From: Planctomycetaceae bacterium
GTDB lineage: Bacteria > Planctomycetota > Planctomycetia > Pirellulales > Pirellulaceae
DNA length: 64,000 nt
Assembly: GCA_020638995.1 (NCBI GenBank)
Contig: JACKHM010000002.1
Location: forward strand, 1 to 64,000
Direction: 5' to 3'
Below, piece after piece: positions 61,051 to 64,000 of the stretch. Made by a program: the position numbers and the translations under genes. The notes beneath the pieces are model-generated. The model searched no databases and had not been told where the DNA came from. It worked only from the letters and a program-made list of their open reading frames with translations. Numbering within the stretch: position 1 is the stretch's first letter; the number at the start of each line of letters is the position of its first letter.

Positions 61051-61968
61051 ATGTTCAGAAACCGCTTGCTCCTAACGCTGCTAGCGACAACAGTTTCCTT
61101 GCAAACCCCGAGGGCATTCGCGCAGTGGCCAACTGATGACCTGTTGAATCGGCTGCCGCCAACGCAAGAGGCAGTTCCTTCGCCAACCGCAAGAGTCGCG
61201 CAGAGCGAGGTGATTGAAACGCCGGAACTTAGCGTTCCGGGAGACTTACCGGGGACCGAGTTACCTGTTACCGAAGAAACCGATAGCTGGATTATGCCGG
61301 CCTATTGGTTCAATCTCGTTGATTGGGAGGGCAGTGTCGAAGTTGGTATTAACGGTACGTCAGGAAACTCCGAGTCGACAAGTTATATCTTCGGAGCGAA
61401 GCTAAAACGAAAAACGAATGTTCACGAAACGACGTTCGACATTAACTACGTGAACACGACCGCGAATAGCGTCGAGACGCAAAACAACGCCATCCAAAAC
61501 TTCCGCTACGAGCGAAAATTTGGCGAGACACGCTGGAGTTTCTTTGCTCGCGAGTATTTGGAATATGATGAATTCAAGCCGTTTGACCTTCGTCTCGCGC
61601 TCAACTCGGGTATTGGATATAAGTTCATCGACACTGAGACAACGAAGCTGAAAGGACGCTACGGTCTTGGTGTGTCTCATGAATTTGGCGGGGTCAGCGA
61701 TGAGTGGGTGGAAGAACTCGTGTATGGAGCCGATTTCAATCGGCAGCTTACCAAACGCCAGAAACTCGATTTGACGATCGACTATTTCCCGGAATGGGGA
61801 AACTTCGACAACTACCGCATGGTTACACAGTTTGGCTGGGAGGTGCTCTTGAGTGAAGAACACAACCTCAATCTCAAGCTTTCCGTCAACGATCGATACG
61901 ACAGCACCCCAGACGGTGCCAAGCCGAATATCATCAACTACGGTCTGCTGCTGTTGTGGAAGCTCTAG
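61051..61968 (+). CDS. DUF481 outer-membrane protein
   Basis: A 305-aa protein with a signal peptide (MFRNRLLLTLLATTVSLQTPRAFA). After a Pro-rich linker it has the DUF481 start, WEGSVEVGINGTSGNSESTSY, then alternating strands such as WSFFAREYLEYDEFKPFDLRL, GIGYKFIDTETTKLKGRYGLG and LDLTIDYFPEWG, to the final GLLLLWKL. Family members are salt-stress-related outer-membrane proteins in some bacteria. The longer frame starts 16 codons earlier without signal character, so the ATG here is used. It converges with the hydrolase gene 6 bp away. Confidence 0.88.
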   Translation: MFRNRLLLTLLATTVSLQTPRAFAQWPTDDLLNRLPPTQEAVPSPTARVAQSEVIETPELSVPGDLPGTELPVTEETDSWIMPAYWFNLVDWEGSVEVGINGTSGNSESTSYIFGAKLKRKTNVHETTFDINYVNTTANSVETQNNAIQNFRYERKFGETRWSFFAREYLEYDEFKPFDLRLALNSGIGYKFIDTETTKLKGRYGLGVSHEFGGVSDEWVEELVYGADFNRQLTKRQKLDLTIDYFPEWGNFDNYRMVTQFGWEVLLSEEHNLNLKLSVNDRYDSTPDGAKPNIINYGLLLLWKL

Positions 61969-61974
61969 CCGTCG

Positions 61975-63051
61975 TCATTTGAGTTGACTGCGCTGGTCCT
62001 TGATGCAAGAAGCGTCCATCGGAACGGCTGTACCTACTTCATGGACCGGATGTGTGAACAAGTAGCGCCAGACGTCTTCATGCAGATAGGTCTTTGTCGC
62101 AGGGTCCATACGAGCGTTTTTTCCGGGAACGACAGACCCATGGGCGCGGTTCGGGTCGCCGCCAACATCGAAGTCGGTGATCAATCGGCGAGTGTTTTGG
62201 TACGGAGGCCGCGCTTCGTCAACATTGACGATGGGTCCAAACTTGTGCATTCCCATAAGTTCCCAGCTTCGGCAATAGTGGTCGCCGGTCCAGCCGCCAT
62301 CGAGAACATGCGAGAACCCAAAGTAACGGTTCTCAGGTGTCGCGGAAGGTAGGGATTGCCAGCTTTGGTATTGATCGCGAGGACCGCAGAAGGCAACGAC
62401 GCGGCTCACCTTCTGGTGTTTCGCAAATCGTGCGGCGGTCGTTGAACCGTGCGAGCTGCCCGAGATGATTACGTCCTCCCACCGTAACCCTCGACCGTCT
62501 TCGCTGAGAAAGTAATCCCACCCGCCTTGTGAGTTCTCGGTGGCGAGCCATTTGACGAATTGATACGCTCGCTCCATCATTCCGTCCGGCTTCGGAATAT
62601 CGACGTCATTGCTAAAGTCTTCACCGGTTGCGGCCTCAAGACGAATGTTCCCGCGACAGTGTTCGTCGACCGGGTTCTCGCGGCAACACAGCGAGAACCA
62701 TTGATTTGCGTAATGCACGCGAATCGCATGTAGGCCGTAGCTATTAATGCGATCGAACAGACGTTCATTGTGGCTCATCAGCCAGATGACTAACTTGCCT
62801 CTCGGGGCTACTCGCGTGTCCACGGAAGCGTGTTGAAGATCGGCAGGCGAACCGTTCTTTCCATCAATGAAGAAACCGATTTCAGGATGAGAGCGGACGC
62901 GGCCATCAATCTTGCTAGCGCGCGCCGTTAATTTGTAATGTTGTGGTGTGGCATCTTGCAATTCAATTCTCTGCGGCGGCGCGGACAGCGATACCGCTGG
63001 ACTTGAAACACCGAGGACGAGGAACGTAGCGAACAGTGCGGAGCTTCTCAT
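61975..63051 (-). CDS. Secreted alpha/beta-hydrolase-like protein
   Basis: A 358-aa protein with a signal peptide (residues 1-24). The nucleophile elbow looks like ISGSSHGSTTAARFAKHQ, with serine in GSSHGS; VVAFCGPRDQYQSW and SHVLDGGWTGDHYC follow. A late aspartate (ITDFDVGGDPNRAHGSVVPG) with histidine could complete a triad. It resembles the BPSS1187-like family known from planctomycetes. Upstream 57 bp away on the same strand lies the truncated sulfatase, so the two are probably co-transcribed and may act on the same substrate. Confidence 0.78.
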   Translation of the reverse strand: MRSSALFATFLVLGVSSPAVSLSAPPQRIELQDATPQHYKLTARASKIDGRVRSHPEIGFFIDGKNGSPADLQHASVDTRVAPRGKLVIWLMSHNERLFDRINSYGLHAIRVHYANQWFSLCCRENPVDEHCRGNIRLEAATGEDFSNDVDIPKPDGMMERAYQFVKWLATENSQGGWDYFLSEDGRGLRWEDVIISGSSHGSTTAARFAKHQKVSRVVAFCGPRDQYQSWQSLPSATPENRYFGFSHVLDGGWTGDHYCRSWELMGMHKFGPIVNVDEARPPYQNTRRLITDFDVGGDPNRAHGSVVPGKNARMDPATKTYLHEDVWRYLFTHPVHEVGTAVPMDASCIKDQRSQLK

Positions 63052-63108
63052 GGCATTCCGATCTTGAAGACAGAAAGTTGATCGTGACTAGGTCGAGGTG
63101 CGAAGGGA

Positions 63109-64000
63109 TTACTGGTCACTTTGAGCGGCCAGGGTTGTCAACAGTGTCGCCATTTCGGCGAGCCGATCTGGGTGCTTCGCGGCGAGATTTGTCATCTCGC
63201 CGCGATCTTGTGACAAATCGAACAAGAAGCCAGGCTTTTCGACCTTTACATTGTTCCATGGTCCAAGATGGTCGCGTGTTTGAGCCGGCGCAACGAACTT
63301 CCACTTGCCAACTCGCAAAGCCAGCGATCTTGCCTCGTGGACCAGGTGTGGTCGGCCAACTTGATCCTCGCCAAGTAGCGTGTCGAGTTCGTTTCGGCTG
63401 TCGGGAAGACCGCTCGATGGACGCGAGACACCAACCAACGAAGCGAGCGATGCTGCGAGATCGACTTGTCCGAACAAGGCATCCGACTTGCCGCCAGCTG
63501 GCACGTGATCTGGCCAGCGAACGATCAACGGCACACGAGTGCCGCCTTCAAACAACGAATACTTGCCGCCGCGTAGGCCACCAGCCGGATCGTGGTCGCC
63601 GAGTTTCTCATTAGCCAAATCAACGTATCCGTCGTCGAGCACCGGTCCATTGTCCGAGCTGAAGATCACCAGGGTGTTCTTGGCAAGCTTGAGCCGATCC
63701 AAGGCGTTCATGACTTCACCGACGCACCAATCCATTTGCACGATTGCGTCACCTCGCAATCCCATTGTGCTTTTGCCGACGAAGCGTGAATGGGGAACTC
63801 GCGGAACATGAATGTCGTGCGTTGAAAAATAGAGGAAGAAAGGCTTCTTCCGGTGTTGTTCAATAAATGCCACTGCTTTATGGCTAATGACATCCGCCAT
63901 GTCTTCGTCGACCCAGCGCGCTTTGGTACCGCCGGTCATGAATCCAATCCGCGAGATTCCATTCACAATCGTCGAGTTGTGGCCATGCGACCACTTCTGC
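63109..64000 (-). CDS. Formylglycine-dependent sulfatase, N-terminus outside the window
   Basis: Only the C-terminal 297 residues are visible and the frame is open to the window edge. The part has FFLYFSTHDIHVPRVPHSRF, SSDNGPVLDDGYVDLANEKL, GGKYSLFEGGTRVPLIVRWP, GKWKFVAPAQ and DLSQDRGEMTNLAAKHP, which match the C-terminal half of sulfatases. The formylglycine signature lies beyond the window. It precedes the alpha/beta-hydrolase gene by 57 bp on the same strand and probably forms an operon with it. Confidence 0.9.
   Translation of the reverse strand, partial: QKWSHGHNSTIVNGISRIGFMTGGTKARWVDEDMADVISHKAVAFIEQHRKKPFFLYFSTHDIHVPRVPHSRFVGKSTMGLRGDAIVQMDWCVGEVMNALDRLKLAKNTLVIFSSDNGPVLDDGYVDLANEKLGDHDPAGGLRGGKYSLFEGGTRVPLIVRWPDHVPAGGKSDALFGQVDLAASLASLVGVSRPSSGLPDSRNELDTLLGEDQVGRPHLVHEARSLALRVGKWKFVAPAQTRDHLGPWNNVKVEKPGFLFDLSQDRGEMTNLAAKHPDRLAEMATLLTTLAAQSDQ

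Noticed and set aside
1..64000. CRISPR arrays, rRNA and tRNA genes
   Set aside because: No regularly spaced direct repeats and no cloverleaf or rRNA-like segments were recognised by eye.
1..64000. Sigma-54 promoters, given rpoN in the window
   Set aside because: TGGC-type words were seen, but none with the correct spacing to a GC/TTGC element upstream of a gene start.

Overview
The window is a piece of a planctomycete chromosome, most likely from the Pirellulales. Evidence for this is the density of families typical of that group: formylglycine-type sulfatases, paired DUF1501 and DUF1549/DUF1553 proteins, planctomycete cytochrome c (CxxCH) fused to WD40 repeats, a BBP7-type outer-membrane protein, LRR proteins with a short N-terminal anchor, zinc-ribbon proteins, and mfnB of the tetrahydromethanopterin/methanofuran C1 pathway. 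Gene density is moderate, intergenic gaps are long, and genes lie on both strands.

Layout. 1-7.5 kb: 5' part of a UvrD/PcrA-type helicase, a sulfatase, a PHA-system protein, mfnB with a membrane protein, a REC-HD-GYP-like regulator and a variant receiver protein, with two copies of a MITE-like repeat in between. 7.7-13.7 kb: a large solo adenine DNA methyltransferase, a BBP7 protein, a prepilin and a secreted protein. 13.8-20 kb is the accessory part: a tyrosine-recombinase remnant, then three attC-like imperfect palindromes that alternate with three minus-strand genes (PIN-like, LRR, 81-aa protein), a full-length tyrosine recombinase in the same orientation, and a broken pseudokinase gene. 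20-25.5 kb is a housekeeping block on the minus strand: apbE, rpoN, recR, ebfC, dnaX. A multiply frameshifted endonuclease/exonuclease/phosphatase-family pseudogene follows.

26.7-42 kb: aroA with a PQQ-type beta-propeller protein and a secreted HEAT-like protein, a DUF1501 protein, a zinc-ribbon membrane protein with internal repeats, a sulfatase, a REC-HDOD regulator, an LRR lipoprotein/zinc-ribbon pair, a SirB1-like protein and small secreted proteins. 42.3-46.5 kb: a Tat-exported xanthine-dehydrogenase-like operon (small, large and FAD subunits plus a Cys-rich protein) ending in a clear intrinsic terminator. 46.6-54.5 kb: a DUF1501, DUF1549/1553, WD40/cytochrome c, ThuA gene run. 54.5-64 kb: a membrane-fused spermidine-synthase-like protein, pilT, a thioredoxin-fold protein, a sulfatase, a DUF481 porin-like protein, a hydrolase and a truncated sulfatase.

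The most interesting system is the integron-like array at about 14.78-18.6 kb. Each of its three genes starts within about 10-25 bp of one palindrome's GTT-type end and stops within about 5 bp of the AAC-type end of the next. The neighbouring recombinase lacks the insertion that defines classical IntI and points the same way as the cassettes. The second notable point is the XDH-like small subunit, in which all four cysteines of the plant-type [2Fe-2S] site are serine. All family names come from motifs read by eye; no database search was run.
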